Shown here in pieces: positions 28,459 to 39,908 of a DNA stretch of 64,000 bases. The translations under genes were made by a program, and so were the position numbers. Each line of letters opens with the position of its first letter. The first letter of the stretch is position 1. The DNA is from Isochrysis galbana. Its lineage: Eukaryota; Haptophyta; Isochrysidales; Isochrysidaceae. The stretch covers positions 1,236,204-1,300,203 of the forward strand of contig CM030935.1 of NCBI GenBank assembly GCA_018136815.1, read 5' to 3'. The notes under the pieces are model-generated. The model had not been told where the DNA came from. It made no database searches and was given only the letters and a program-made list of their open reading frames with translations.

Positions 28459-30061
28459 TTAGTGCGCGGCCTTGGGGTCATGGAAGTGGAACTTCTTAGC
28501 ACCAACCATGCCCATGACGATGTCGAAGACGCCGAACTGACCAGCGGTGAGCGTGCCAATCATGATGCAACGGGCAAATAGGCCTTGAGTACAAAGCTTG
28601 ACAATGCCGGTCTCCGCAGCGATGTTGCCAAGACGCTGGAACATGGAGCCCGTGCCACCAGCTCCCGCCTTGTTGATCTTCGAGAGAAGAGAGTCGGCAG
28701 GGTGCGAGATGATGGCAGCGACAACGCCAGCGACGACACCAGACGAAAGCGAAACGCCGAGGTTGCCACCCTTCGACATGGATGAGGAGTCAGTACCAAG
28801 TGAGGTGTAGATCTGTTCGGCGGTGGCACCCTGAACAGCGAACTTGGCCATGGTGTATGGAATCTGCTTGAAGAGGATGGGGATAAAGCCCGAGTAGAAG
28901 GCACCAATGAAGCCATACTCTGACATGAGCTTGGACGCACACGCGGCCATGCCCGGCGCGTAGTCGGGGTTCGAGACGAGCCGAATGCGGCACGCCTCGT
29001 ATGGGCAGAGGAAGATGTCAGCAATGAACTCTGCCATGGCTGAAGAGGCGAGGTAGATGTTGTTGCGGTTGTTCCAGGCGGCTTCATCACCAATTTGCTT
29101 GGTGATATTGATCTTGAAGAACTCAACGCCACCGAACTTGAACCAGCCCTAAGATGGAGGAAGTGATTCGGGGCGCATGGGTTGGCCAGAGTCTGGCAGA
29201 GTCAAAGAAACGAGGACGATGAGTGCAGGGATAGCAAGCAAAAGCTAGCTAATTACGCAAGCTCAGGAGCCCACCTGGATGAAGTAACCCTGTGCGGTAG
29301 GCATGAGGCCAGTGAGAAGAGCACCGGCGCCCTCCGCCTCGGAAATCTGCTTGAATCCACCAATGAAGCCCTGGTTGTACTTGGCCGGATCGAGCTGCAT
29401 GCGAGTCTTCACAACGTCCACCGGGGTGAGGGCGCCGTGGGTTAGACCACAGCAGATGCCACCAGAAAGAGCACCTGGACAAGCGATGGTACAGCTCAGA
29501 AGAGTTCGTGGCTGTGGGTGAGGCCACACTGGCCGTTGCGACTATCACACGGAGCCGGAAGTATGCTCAGATCTCACGAGTCGCATGCGGCACGACATGT
29601 TGGAGTCAAAAGATTGTGAGAATCCAACAGTTCATCGCGCACAAGGGGCAGAATGCACCTGCGAGGAAGTATGACGCCGGGAATGGACCCTGACCCATCA
29701 CCTTGCCATCCTCAGCGGGCGACGGCACCATCGAGAGCTTGGCCGCGGCGGCGGACAAGGCGGGCGCCGTGAATGTGGCGGGGGACTCTTTCCTCATCTG
29801 TTCAGACGTGCAGCCACCCCTCAAGTCAGCCAGCAAAATAGAGGGTGGCATAGTCTATTGATAGGACCGAGGCTATTGAGAGCCAGGTGTGACCACAAGG
29901 CCAATGGTCGCGGTCATAACGAGAGGTGAAAAAGTGCGTCGTGTCCCTCGTGACCCTCAATGCGCTCGCTCAGGCTGCGGCGCTGTATTCACCTTCGAGA
30001 AGGCTCCGAAGCCAGAGAGGTAGCTCGTCGAGGCGGCGGAGAGTCCAAGACCAAGGACCAT
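28459..30061 (-). CDS. Mitochondrial phosphate carrier, 4 exons (365 aa)
   Basis: Exons 30061-29993, 29797-29659, 29474-29275 and 29148-28459, joined by GT-AG introns of 195, 184 and 126 nt; phases 0, 1 and 0 all fit (69+139+200+690 nt). The three carrier repeats carry [20 protein letters not shown] and the phosphate-carrier-typical [11 protein letters not shown]. The preceding segment [28 protein letters not shown] is also characteristic. The N-terminal ~70 residues form a presequence-like, Ala/Ser-rich extension. The protein imports phosphate (with a proton) across the inner mitochondrial membrane for ATP synthesis (SLC25A3/MIR1 family). This gene gives the clearest picture of intron structure in the window. 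Upstream, 30100-30650 is a GA/CT-rich tract where the promoter should lie. Confidence 0.93.
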
Positions 30062-30974
30062 GGCTCTACGGTGGTGGGGCGAGGAGCGGATGAGCATTCG
30101 GAGAGGAGTAATCCATACTGCCTACCCGTCCGGAGCCGAGCGTGTGCGTAGCGCGAGAAGGGGGGAGGGAAAGGGGAGAGGGAGGGAGGGAGCGCGTGGG
30201 GGCGCACCGCGGAGGCTGTGGGGGGCGGGGGGGCGGAAGAGGGGGGGAATGGGGAGGGGCTGAGAGGCTGAGAGGGGGTGGCAGAGAGAGAGATGGGAGG
30301 AAGAGGAGAGAGAGAGAGCACCCCCTCTTCCCCTCTGGGGCCGAGAAGGGAGGGGGGGGATGATGCAGAGGGTAGAGGGTTGTGGACCGGCGGTGACAGG
30401 GGAATCGAGCGACAGAGAGAGAGAGAGAGAGAGAGGAGGGTGGGGGGGGGCGGGGAGTGCGAGGCCAGAGTGTTGGCGCAGGGGAGCGGGGGGCGGGGGG
30501 CGGGGCGGGGGGGGGGGGGGGGGCGATGCGGCTCGTGGTGCACGCGATCCACACGCCGATGCTCCCTGCCCTCCCCGCCCCCTGCCCCCCCTCATTCTCT
30601 CCCCTCCCCTCCGCGCGCTCCCCCCTCTTCCCCCCCCCCCCCCCCAGCAGCGACATCCCCCTTTTAAATCGCTCCAAGTAAAGCCCGACGGCCGCCTCTT
30701 CCCTTCTCTTGAAGCTCATCACGCGCGCAACGGACGTTGGACCCACGCACCGCCTTATATCGGTACTCCTAAAACAGTTTGCCCACATCAGTGTAGGAGT
30801 ATCGATAGGGCACCTGCTTCTAAGGATCCCTGTGTGTAGGAGTACATACCCGGTACTTTATAGCGAGAGTCTGTTTGGTAGGACGGTCAAACACTATTTG
30901 AACTTCCAAGGGTGTAAAAATGAAAGAGTGAGAGTGAGGATTGAGGAAAGACACCAAAGCAGGGGTTGTGCGTG
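30062..30974. other. Purine-rich and poly-G/poly-C tracts upstream of the phosphate carrier
   Basis: 30160-30480 is GGGAGAGAGA-rich, 30485-30525 has long G runs, 30590-30650 is C-rich. Open frames here are composition artefacts. No gene supported in 30700-30974. Confidence 0.55.
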
Positions 30975-31160
30975 AACGTTCAAGTGGTGTTCACGGGCTT
31001 CGCGTGAACACCAAAATCCCAAAGTGTTCCAGTTATGTGAACACCTCATCCCCCAAGTGTTCACGGCAACAGTTGTGAACACTTTGTGAACACCTCGTGA
31101 ACACTTGTGAACACCTGAACACCTCGCATGTGGGGGTCAAGTGTCAAGTGTTCAAGTGTT
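30975..31160. repeat. Cluster of GTGAACAC / GTGTTCAC motifs
   Basis: At least nine copies of GTGAACAC or its reverse complement GTGTTCAC (and close variants) lie within ~180 bp, on both strands, some nearly abutting (TTGTGAACACTTTGTGAACACC). No ORF. It could be a protein-binding cluster or repeat debris. Confidence 0.75.
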
Positions 31161-31284
31161 GCGGACGGCGGCGGGGGGCAGGGGTTGCGGCGCCGTGGCG
31201 CCGCAGCGCCACACGCCATGCAGGCGGCGGCGGCCGCTCGCTCCCTACTACTCCCTACTCCCTACTCTTTCTCCCTCCTCCCTG

Positions 31285-31640
31285 AAACTATCAGTAAAAC
31301 TGATAGGGTCATGGGGGCCGCGTTCCCCCCTTCCTCCATCGCAGACACCCTCTGGGTGGGCCTGCACACTCACTCTCAGCCCCTGCCTGCTGGCAGGGGC
31401 TGAGCTGACATCAATCCTGCCCAGACTCTCACCCAGCGCGCGCCGCGCGCCTCACGCATTCGCATGAACCTGACTCCCATCGTACTGACCCCCCCTCCAC
31501 CACTGAGACACAGACACTGCGAGTCGCCAGGTGGGCACCCAGGGCCAGCGAGGCCAGCGTGGGAGAGGCAGGGGAGGCCAGGGGCCCAGCCCCAGCCTCC
31601 ACTGCCCCCTGAGCTGGCCCAGCTGGCCCTCTGGGGGGAC
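31285..31640 (+). mobile_element. Retroposon-like family, middle module
   Basis: 31530-31640 carries GGCCAGCGTGGGAGAGGCAG and CACTGCCCCCTGAGCTGGCC as in 61745-61850. 31290-31405 contains small hairpins (ACTATCAGTAAAACTGATAG; AGCCCCTGCCTGCTGGCAGG). Head and tail modules are missing, so this is a fragment. Confidence 0.6.
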
Positions 31641-32340
31641 CCGAGGGTCCCCTCAGAGGGGGGCCATGGCGCGCGCAGACATCGCACGCCCGTAAGAGAA
31701 TGAAGAGAACGACGAGAAAAGTACGACAAAAAAATCGACACGATCTGACCCCAGGAAAGGTAAGACTCAAGCCTGTTTACTGTAGGTTTACAGGTCGACA
31801 CCCGACGCGACAGGCGGACACCGCGAAAGCGCGGCGCCAGACGAGAACGACCCAGGAGGCGGGGGCCGCAGAACAAAAAAGTCAGAATAAGGTAAGCGAC
31901 GCGCGCGTTTACGTTTGTGCGCAGAGTTAGAACTGAAAGGCCCGCCCCAGCCTGCCCCCCACCCGTCTGGCCCGTCGTAGTGCACGCGGGCCCACCCCCC
32001 GTAGGGGGGGTAGCGGAAGCGGGGGTGAGAGTGTGGGGTATAGGCGATGGCGAGTGAGATACCGGAGGGGTGTGAGTCAGTAGCAGCATAGCGGGCACCT
32101 TCAAGAATATTTTTTTTCTCCCTCCTCCCTCCTCCTAGGTTCCTCCAAACCCCCAAAACGCTACACATAGCTGTCACAGACCACGGGACCGCGCTGTTGC
32201 AGGCGCTTAGACGTTAGACGCTTAGATTCTTCTTACTACTTAGATAAGGCCAGTGTGGCAGTGGGTGGAGAGGGGTCGAGCGGAGCACATGCACATACAC
32301 ACATACACCACGCAAGCACAAACAATAAATAACGCAACAC
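31641..32340. other. No supported gene
   Basis: Arg/Lys-rich plus frame at 31700-31930 and minus frames at 31788-32177 have no motif. CACATACACACATACACC at 32290 is a short microsatellite. This is the 3' flank of the exon at 32341. Confidence 0.4.
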
Positions 32341-32556
32341 TCAGAGCACACTGTCAAGGTCGCTGATCTCACTATTCTCACCCTCATCCTGCGGTCGCAG
32401 CACACTGTTCATCTCAACCGTGGTGCACTCCGCCGGCAGGACCGGGGCAGCCGCCATGTGAGCACGCCGCCCGATGGCGACCATCTCATGAAACTTCTTC
32501 AATATAGCCATGACAGGCACCTCTTCGAGAGGCAGGCCCTTTGACGCGCTGTACCA
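32341..32556 (-). CDS. Terminal-exon candidate behind a repeat-borne splice acceptor
   Basis: 72 codons, beginning WYSASKGLPLEEVPVMAILK right after CCCCACCCCTAG and ending NSEISDLDSVL plus TGA. Composition is protein-like (LKKFHEMVAIGRRAHMAAA) with an acidic tail. The acceptor is the last base of the oligo-T/C-rich repeat (32557-32608), which supplies a perfect pyrimidine tract. No upstream exon was identified and the family is not recognised, so this may also be a fragment left by insertion of the repeat. Confidence 0.4.
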   Translation of the reverse strand, partial: WYSASKGLPLEEVPVMAILKKFHEMVAIGRRAHMAAAPVLPAECTTVEMNSVLRPQDEGENSEISDLDSVL

Positions 32557-32608
32557 CTAGGGGTGGGGACGGGAAAAATCGACTTTTCAAAATTGCACCC
32601 AAAACTCC
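32557..32608 (-). repeat. Oligo-A/G4 module, minus copy
   Basis: CTAGGGGTGGGGACGGGAAA at 32557 and AATCGACTTTTCAAAATTGCACCC following; the reverse complement of 28086-28136, less close to 27921-27962. It ends exactly at a candidate intron acceptor (see the exon at 32341). Confidence 0.75.
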
Positions 32609-33589
32609 AAGAGAAAGCAAGGAGAGATTCTTCATGATGACAACAAAGCAACTACAAAGTTTTGCGAGTTGATTCTTTCGTGGTCACGAGTACGAAGGTC
32701 CGCAATGCGGCGATTTTTTTGGCAGTGGCCAAGGAGTTTTCTTTTAGGTACACACACCCTCATTGCCATGAGCGCCGGGCGCAAAATGTAAGTGCAAGTG
32801 CTGCTGACGGCTTCTCAAGTTCAAGCACTTCTCTGAAACTTGACGCCCGACGATAGTCTTGCCCAATGTATGTGGTTCAAGGATAGTATTCGCTCTCACC
32901 TTCAGTGATGTTCATCAAGATGAGCTACTTCAAATCCGCTTTGCGGCACTGCGCGGCCCGGCGATGAAAACTGAGCATTAGTTGCGTCCGCACATGCGCG
33001 CCCTACCCACCAATGCGGCTCCAAAGTAGGCGCGAAGTGGCCGCCACTTCGGCAAAAGCGCAGGGCGTGGTGCACTCATCCGCTCCGCCAAAAACTACTC
33101 AACCTCAAAACAAAGACTAGAAAAAGAAAACAGCAGTAGCATGAGCGGGCGATTGCTCAATGCTCAATGCTCAGCATCTGCTCAAGGCCGCTCGCAACAG
33201 AGGCTTGCATCTAGATCAATGAGTTGTGGTACCCACGCACAACATGCTACTCGCATGCGGATAACGACTGCACCCATCACAACCACTACAACGCCACAAT
33301 CGAGGCAAACATTAATCCCACAGATTCCTAGTAAGTAGCTAGAGCACTAAGGCCTGAACTTGGCCCACTCCGCAGCACCTGCCACTCTCCTTTCAGCTAG
33401 CTGTGTGGGGCCACCTTTAACGCCGGCCTAGGAGGTAAGGGAGTGGTGTCATGAGCATAAACGGGGCCGCGCCCACAGCACGACTTGCATCCGCTTACCA
33501 GCCAAGTGCCGTGGGCTCTAGCCCGCATCAGCCGCGCGGCCACGGCCATCTAGCTCGAGCCCCTTGCACCAAGCCCGCAAAGCAGATGA
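32609..33589. other. No supported gene
   Basis: Mixed composition with several short frames lacking motifs. 33451 opens a 226-codon frame that runs through the hairpin array; its repeated peptides are simply translations of the hairpins. Confidence 0.4.
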
Positions 33590-34170
33590 GGGAACATGAG
33601 TACCGAAGGGGGACCCTTGGTACCTACGTCTGGGGCCGAACTCGGCGGCATTCTAGCACTATGTCGGCTGCTACTGAGATTGATCCCTGCCGAGCCGGCA
33701 ACACACCCAACCTCCGAGGCAAAAAGAGGGAATGGTGCCGTGGGCACCAATCAGTGCCCACGGCACCACTTGGAGGAGGCAATGCGGGCAACGGCTCCAG
33801 CTGCGCTAGCGATCCAGCGCGGTGGTTCTGGCGCCCGCTCTCGCACCAGCCGCGCTGTCAGCACGATATCAAAGCCCCCCTGCAACCTTGCAATCCATGC
33901 CTGTGTGACCAAGGGAGGAAATGGTGCCGTGGGTACCAAGCGGGGACCTCGGTGCCCACGGCACCACTCGTAGCAGATGCCACGGCCCCGGCCTTGCAAG
34001 CGGTCGGACGCGCCCCTTTGGCACGTCTAGCGTCGCGCACACGGCAAATGCAAATTTCACAGCGCCAGCGCCAACGCCCATCGCGCTTGAATATTTCGCC
34101 TGCGGGGCAACAGGAGGGAATGGTGACGTGAGTACCGAGAGGGAGCCTTGGTACCCGCGGCACCACTCAC
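33590..34170. repeat. Array of four ~50-bp hairpins spaced 140-200 bp
   Basis: H2 is perfect: TGGTGCCGTGGGCAC (33733-33747), 6-nt loop, GTGCCCACGGCACCA (33754-33768). H3 at 33922-33966 pairs 15 of 16 with a 13-nt loop; H4 at 34121-34165 pairs about 12 of 16; H1 at 33598-33626 is the most degraded. Each is preceded by GAGGGAA or GAGGAAA and followed by CAC(T)T/CACTC. The spacers share only short words. No coding signal. Confidence 0.75.
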
Positions 34171-35029
34171 AAGAGGCGCGGGCTACGGATCCGGGCATGA
34201 CTGGGGCCGATCTCAGCCGCTCCAGACGCCTCAGATCCCACTAGGGAGTGGTGGCCGAGGCGCCTTCCTGGATCTGCGCGGTAACTGAAGGGAATGTGAG
34301 TTTCTGTGGAGAGGAACGGCCTGGCGAGCATGCGAAAACGTGTGCATCAGGCAACATCAACATGCATGCTTTGGGTTCGGAGTGAGCGGGCGCGGGCGTG
34401 CAAGGTGAGGAAGGCAGCGCACCTGTGTGATCAGTCGCTCCACGCGCGTCGGAGCGCGTCGGGTCACCGAGATTGGCCGCCATGGCCACCTAACGCATGG
34501 GGGGTCACGAGGGGTTCAAACGACAACACTCAGGCGCCCACCAGCAGAGCTCGGTTCAGTCGGCGGGCGAACGTGAAGTTCGACCCGCAGAGCCATCTCC
34601 TGGCCCAAGCTGGTCGCGCCAGTCGCGAGCGAGCCTGCAACACCCCACCACACGCCCACAAGAGCGTGGTGGAGATCGACCACCTCGAGCGAGGCGGACG
34701 CCATCGCTCCGCTCCGCAGACGAGAAGCGGCAGAGGAATTCTTCGCCCCCCCTCACGAAAAAAGTACTCGCTTCCAGGAAGGATGGAAGGGGTTTTCTTT
34801 TTCTTCCCCTCCCCACCCCTAGCGGTGGCCAGGGAGTTTTTTTTTGTAGATTTTGGCGCGTTGGAACCACAATGAAGGATGCTAGTGCCCACCAAAGGCC
34901 ACTTTCGGGGTTGCGGGGCTGGAACCCCATCCTCTCCCGTCCCCAAAGGGCAGACGTGTCAGCACACAACACACGCCCCAGCTATCGAGCCCTTCCTTCC
35001 GACAGCTGACATGCCAACGCGCCCACTTG
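34171..35029. other. No supported gene; contains a C-strand G4 module
   Basis: 34806-34822 is CCCCTCCCCACCCCTAG after an oligo-T stretch, the same end as the 27942 and 32559 modules. Open frames in 34306-35009 overlap and carry no motif. Confidence 0.4.
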
Positions 35030-35250
35030 GATAGCCCGGTCACTCACTAGGGGCCACTATCCACTATGGAGGTGCGGAGGGCACCGGCTACAATGGGAGA
35101 TTGAAGAGCTAAGCAAGCTCCGTAAGGGCTCCGGTAGGATGGATCAGCAAAAAAAACCGGGGTTCTCCGGCGAAATTTTAAAAAAATTACCGAATTTCGG
35201 GCCTTCGAAGACGGAGCTCGAAATACAATCGGGCCCCCCTCCGGTATATT
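35030..35250. repeat. Dispersed repeat with a second copy at 57455-57700
   Basis: Shared words in the same order: AGCCCGGTCACTCACTAGGG, GGTGCGGAGGGCACC, AAAAAAACCGG, TCCGGC(G/A)AAATTTT, TTTCGGGCC/TTTAGGCC and GGCCCCCCTCCGGTAT. About 70-75 percent similar by eye, with small indels. No ORF. Confidence 0.75.
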
Positions 35251-37153
35251 TTTGGTGAGACCCTTCATGCGAGGCACAAACATCGAATGATGAGGAAATT
35301 TGTGACGCCAACTTACTGGGTCCACAAGGCCCGCTTCTATGCACACTGGACCATGAGCCATACTCGTATTATTGGACTTCAATGTGCACGAAAGTATCAC
35401 AAAACTCAAGACGCTCACGTGAACCACTAGTCACCGAGGGCTAGAGCGGCTAACTTGGCACCGCGACCGGGCGGGCAGCATGGACTTCTTTGTTCATCCA
35501 CTTCAACTAGTGACAGAGCATGAAGGCAAATCAAGATCTACTGCCCTAGTGGCTGAGCCAATTGCCCTCTCTACCCTCGCGCACCTTGTCGAAAATCGGC
35601 CTTGGCCCCATGCCTCTGTGGTGTTGGTTGTTGTTTTTGAAATTTTTGCCAAGTTGTTCTGTCATATATGATATCATATATGATATCTCAGTATTAGTTG
35701 CTCTAGACCTGATACTGAGTGTCATATGACAAGACTAGAGGCTACAATTCAACTAGTTTTACTAGTAATAGTAAAAGTTCGGGCGCGGGAAATACCGGCG
35801 CTCCCAGCTCCGAGCCCCTCCCCCCCCCCATGGCCGCCAACCTGATGTGCAGCAACGATGGCGGCGGCGACGACGGCGATGACGAGTGTCACACCGCCGT
35901 GGACCGTGGACCGTGGAGTGGGGGCGGCGCCATGTGGAGACGCTCCAGGGGTGCCGCTGTGGGAGCTTGAAATGGTTAGTCATCGAGCAGCAGCATGCAG
36001 CATCCGATTCTAAGTACTGGTACTGAGTAAGAAGATTTTTATCATAATGGCGGGTTTATAAGTGTAGATGTTTGGAGCAAGTATCATATGATATCAGATG
36101 TATGACATCATACTCAGTTCCATGGCAAGTGTCATATGACGGTATGACGGAACAACTTGGAATTTTTGAGAGGGCTTGTGATTTTGAGGGTGAGGATGTT
36201 GCTCTTGGCCGCGCGTGTCACGCGTGGCCGGGACGGGGTAGGTGTATGATTCTCTCGAAGCTGTGCTGCTTGATCCTGTGCTTGCGCAGGAAAGCCTGGC
36301 TGCTAGGACATGCAGCTGGTGCTGCATGTCACCAGCAGTAATTTGATGGTGGTCTGGCTGACCGGCCGGGTCTGCGCCTCGTGCTTGCGCACGAGGTCAG
36401 TGCCGTGGCTTTGTAGGGGCCCAGCCCGGAGGCTTTCCCTATGGGATGACTGCGCACTGTGGCTCTGGTTGTGTGTGGACTCTGTTGTGTTGGTCTTGCT
36501 GTGCTGGCATGTTGTGTGATGTTGTGGTGTGTGCTGTCGGTGTGGCTCTGGGGCTTCGGCTCGGGTCGTGGTTCGCGTGTACCTGGGCTGGCATGGCCCT
36601 GGCTGGCGGATGTTGCGGCTGCGTGGCGTCGGCCATCACTTGGTCGGCCAGCGTGGTGAGGTGGGAGGAGAGAGAGGAGAGGAGCGTGGCGCGCTCCATG
36701 ACCCTATCGTTTTACCGATAGTTAGGAGTGGCGGTGTCAGATGTAAGGCAGAGGTTACCGGTCTAGTAGCAGGTGTCAGCCCTGAAACTTCAGATGTTTT
36801 TATTTATGGTTGAATGCATTATTATTCATGATGACTGTGAGACCTGTGTGCTGCAAACGTGCAGCTTGCTTTGTGCTTTGTCGAAATGAAAGCAGGTAAG
36901 CAGATGCCAAATGCGACGAGGCGCGAGCACGAGAAGAACACCAGCTCCAGCATTGCACTAAAGAGTTGACTAGCCCAAGTGATGTACTACTACTAGCAAA
37001 TCCTTGGTTGGTGAGACTAAGAAACGAGCATACGTACTACGCGTGGTAAGGTCCCACCATGGAGCCGTCAGGTGGGGACGTGAGTCTGGACCCGTGCCAG
37101 CCTTTGACTGGCAAACCGACATTGTTCGCGGTTCACCGCACGACCCAGGCACG
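35251..37153. other. Mostly non-coding; AT-palindrome cluster and one minor ORF
   Basis: 35655-36150 has repeated TCATATGA/TCATATATGA palindromes and GTGTCATATGAC at 35719 and 36129. On the minus strand an ATG at 36699 opens an 86-codon frame (MERATLLSSLSSHLTTLADQ, then Gln/His/Pro-rich to 36439) that could be a small gene or first exon; nothing recognised. 36300-36600 is TG-rich. No other support. Confidence 0.45.
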
Positions 37154-39908
37154 TTAAAAGTAGTAGCGCGTTGTTGCAGATAGCTGATTTAGACCTGGTT
37201 CCCTCATATGGTACGGCATTCCTTGCTGCTCGTCCATCTCCCCGTCCCCGTGCCCATCGCTGTCGTCATTCATCATGCTACCGTCGTCATCGTCCTCCCC
37301 ATCCCTCACATCGTCGTCGCTCATCTCCCCATACTGCCGTTGTATGGGCGTATTGCCACAGGAGATGCGAGCTGAGCGTCCATAGTCCCACCTATCGTTG
37401 CTAGTGCCACCCATGCCACCGCCGGCCCCACGCTGTGCGCTGGCAGCCGAGGCGACTTTCCTGTGGCCTGGTGCGCTGCGAGCACTTAGGCTTGCGCGCT
37501 CCAAAGCGGCCTTCATGGCAGGCGACAAGCTGTACGCAGGATCGATGCTGTGGGAAGATGTTGGTGTAGCACACGCGTGGGGGGGCGCCACCGCGGGAGC
37601 GGGACGATAGACTGCTGCAGCTGGGGGATGGGCTGGGGCAGGGTGAGGTCGGATTACAGGGGCTCTGGCTGCAGTCGACTTGTTCGCGCTGCCACAGAGA
37701 GCATCTGCTTTCATGCGTTCGGTGACGAGAGAGAGAAGCGAGTGCTTTTCCAGGGCTGCCTTGTTTGTAGGCTCGTTCGCTAGATTGGCGGCTAGAGAGG
37801 CAACGAGCTGGCGAAGTGCAGGTACGTCGGAAAGTCGGCGGAGAAGCTCAAGCAGACGGGTGGCGCGGAAGACCTGCGACACAGAACATCAGGATCAATC
37901 GGTGGGGTGGGAAGGGCGAATGAAAGGCGACGGGGATGGGGATAAATAGCGAAGAGGAGCGTTGATCTTCAAAAGCAACTACTAAACGAAAAGCTGTGGT
38001 CGCTGCAGAATGGCGAACCTCCTGAGCTGGTGCGATGGAGGCAATGTTGACCAGCGCCGATACAGCTCGTGCGTGGATCTCCGGGTCTGCGCCTATTGAT
38101 AGCTCGTGGTAAAGAAGAGGGACGATGTGTGCATCTAAAAGGTCCTTGGTATGATCAGGATTGCTTGCTAAATGTTGCAGCAGTGCGCAAATCTGCACAA
38201 AGGCAAGGAGGGAACGAGGCGATTCACATGAGTGAGAGCCGTATTGAGCCGTGGATAGAAAGGACGGAGCGCAACCAGATCAAGAACATTGCGGATAGGC
38301 GACCCACATCATGAGATTGGCCCCCGCCCACTTCCCAATTCCCTGCGCGCATTGAGCGAGGTCGAAGTGTCTAGATAGTTGTGATGAGCGATGGCGTTGG
38401 CCTCACTTTTCTCTTGATGCTCGTTGTCCCTTTGATGAGCTGGGGTACGATCTCAAGAAAATTCTCATCCTCGATGAGAGCTGCGTGGGACTTCGGCGAG
38501 ATGGAAAGATTTTGGAGCAGCGCTAGGGCTCTCTCGGCGTGCGCCGCGGGGCGATCCGGCTGTCGAATAATTGCCATTGCAACAGCCATTGAGCCCTTGG
38601 TGAGGAGATGCTCTCGGCATCTTGTTTGCAGGGCCGCATTGATCACGATAGAAGATGCAGATCCCTGGATCTCCTCATCGTCATGATTGAGCAACTTGAT
38701 CTGCGCGTCGAGGTTGGTGAAGGCGGGATCAGATCAAGGATTATGCGATGAGCGAGGGAGTGCAGAGTCCTCCTATACACGCCGGCGCAATGACGACTTT
38801 TTCCCCCTTGCTCTTTTCAATGTGGTCGAGCGCGTTGGTTCAGCGGAGCGTACGGGGGAGCACTCACCAATCTATCAAAAGCGTTCAGGTGCAAAAGCTC
38901 GAGCAACGGCCTGGTTTCCGCCTCGCATCGATCACGCAACCACGCGGCTGCATGTCTCCAGTCGTCAAGCTCTGTGGGTCGTCGCAAATCAGCACGGGCT
39001 AAAGTACGCATGGCCGCCATGGTCTGGCGCACGCCGAGCATCTCCTCCGTGCTGCCATCTTGCGCCGCCGCCTCACGAAGTGCTTCCAAAATTCTGGCGA
39101 ACGATAAGTTCGGGCGTTGGCCCGAGAACTTTGGACGGAAGCTCTCAACGGCCCACGGGGGCCGAGACTGCTGATCCACCTCAGATGTGCTGCTCTCTTT
39201 TTGTCCACCTGCTTTTCGGCCACTCCCGCTCTTGCTGCCGCGCCCACTCCCGCTCTTGCTGCCGCGCCCGCCATCTCGGCTCTCGGGATTAGGAGCATCT
39301 CCCTTCTTCCGCCCAGGTGCATCCGCGCGATCACCGACACGGCTACCGCCCCCGCCTCGCTCTGATTTGCGGCCGTGTGAGTTCTCCACGCTCCCGTTCG
39401 CGCCCTCACTCCTGTACTCACCACCCATTTCTGCCGAGTCGACGGGAGCGGGAGCATTGCACGCCGAGTCGGCTGTAACACGCTTTGTCGAGAGAGGTTG
39501 GTGCTCCGTCCTTCTGCGTACCGCGTCCGCGATCGAATCGGTGTCCGGCCGCTCCATGTCTACCCATTCCCACTCATCGTCAATGAGCGAGACCCACTCA
39601 TTCTGTGAGTCCTCAAACTCGACGAGTATGCCCATCTCCTCGGTGTCAACGTTGATGACACGCCCCTTGAACATGGTTGGCTCGACCGAATCCTCCTCCT
39701 CCAGGTAGGCCACGCGAACTTGGCACTGCTCCAGGTGCTGCCACGCGTTTCCCTCGAGCTCGAGGGGCAGCCAGATGTCCTGCGCATGGCACGTGATGAG
39801 GCGGGCGTGGAGTCCGCGTCCCTTGGGGTCCTTGCGATCAACGACGGCAAGGTGCCCTACCCGCGAGTCCGCGCCGCCCGTCTGCAACGCCACGCGCACG
39901 GCGAGCAT
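37154..39908 (-). CDS. Tudor-like plus armadillo-repeat protein, 4 exons (742 aa)
   Basis: Exons 39908-38868, 38700-38407, 38192-38019 and 37873-37154; every junction is GT-AG in phase 0 (donors GTGAGT, GTGAGG, GTTCGC). Exon 1 opens MLAVRVALQTGGADSRVGHL and has a Tudor/Agenet-like core FKGRVINVDTEEMGILVEFE plus EWVSLIDDEWEWVDM at about residues 80-118, then a Ser/Gly/Arg-rich linker. From about residue 275 helices begin, and exons 2-4 give armadillo-type repeats (IKLLNHDDEEIQGSASSIVI, ERALALLQNLSISPKSHAAL, EIHARAVSALVNIASIAP, ALRQLVASLAANLANEPTNK). The last 180 residues are low complexity with an acidic DDDDG stretch. Tudor-like folds read methylated or proline-rich ligands and armadillo repeats bind proteins, so an adaptor role is likely. 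An additional small exon between 38193 and 38406 cannot be excluded. Confidence 0.78.

Noticed and set aside
33451..34131. 226-codon ORF through the hairpin array
   Set aside because: Repeated peptides (WCRGHQSVPTAPL, WCRGYQ...VPTAPL) are just the hairpin read three times; opposite-strand frames are equally open.
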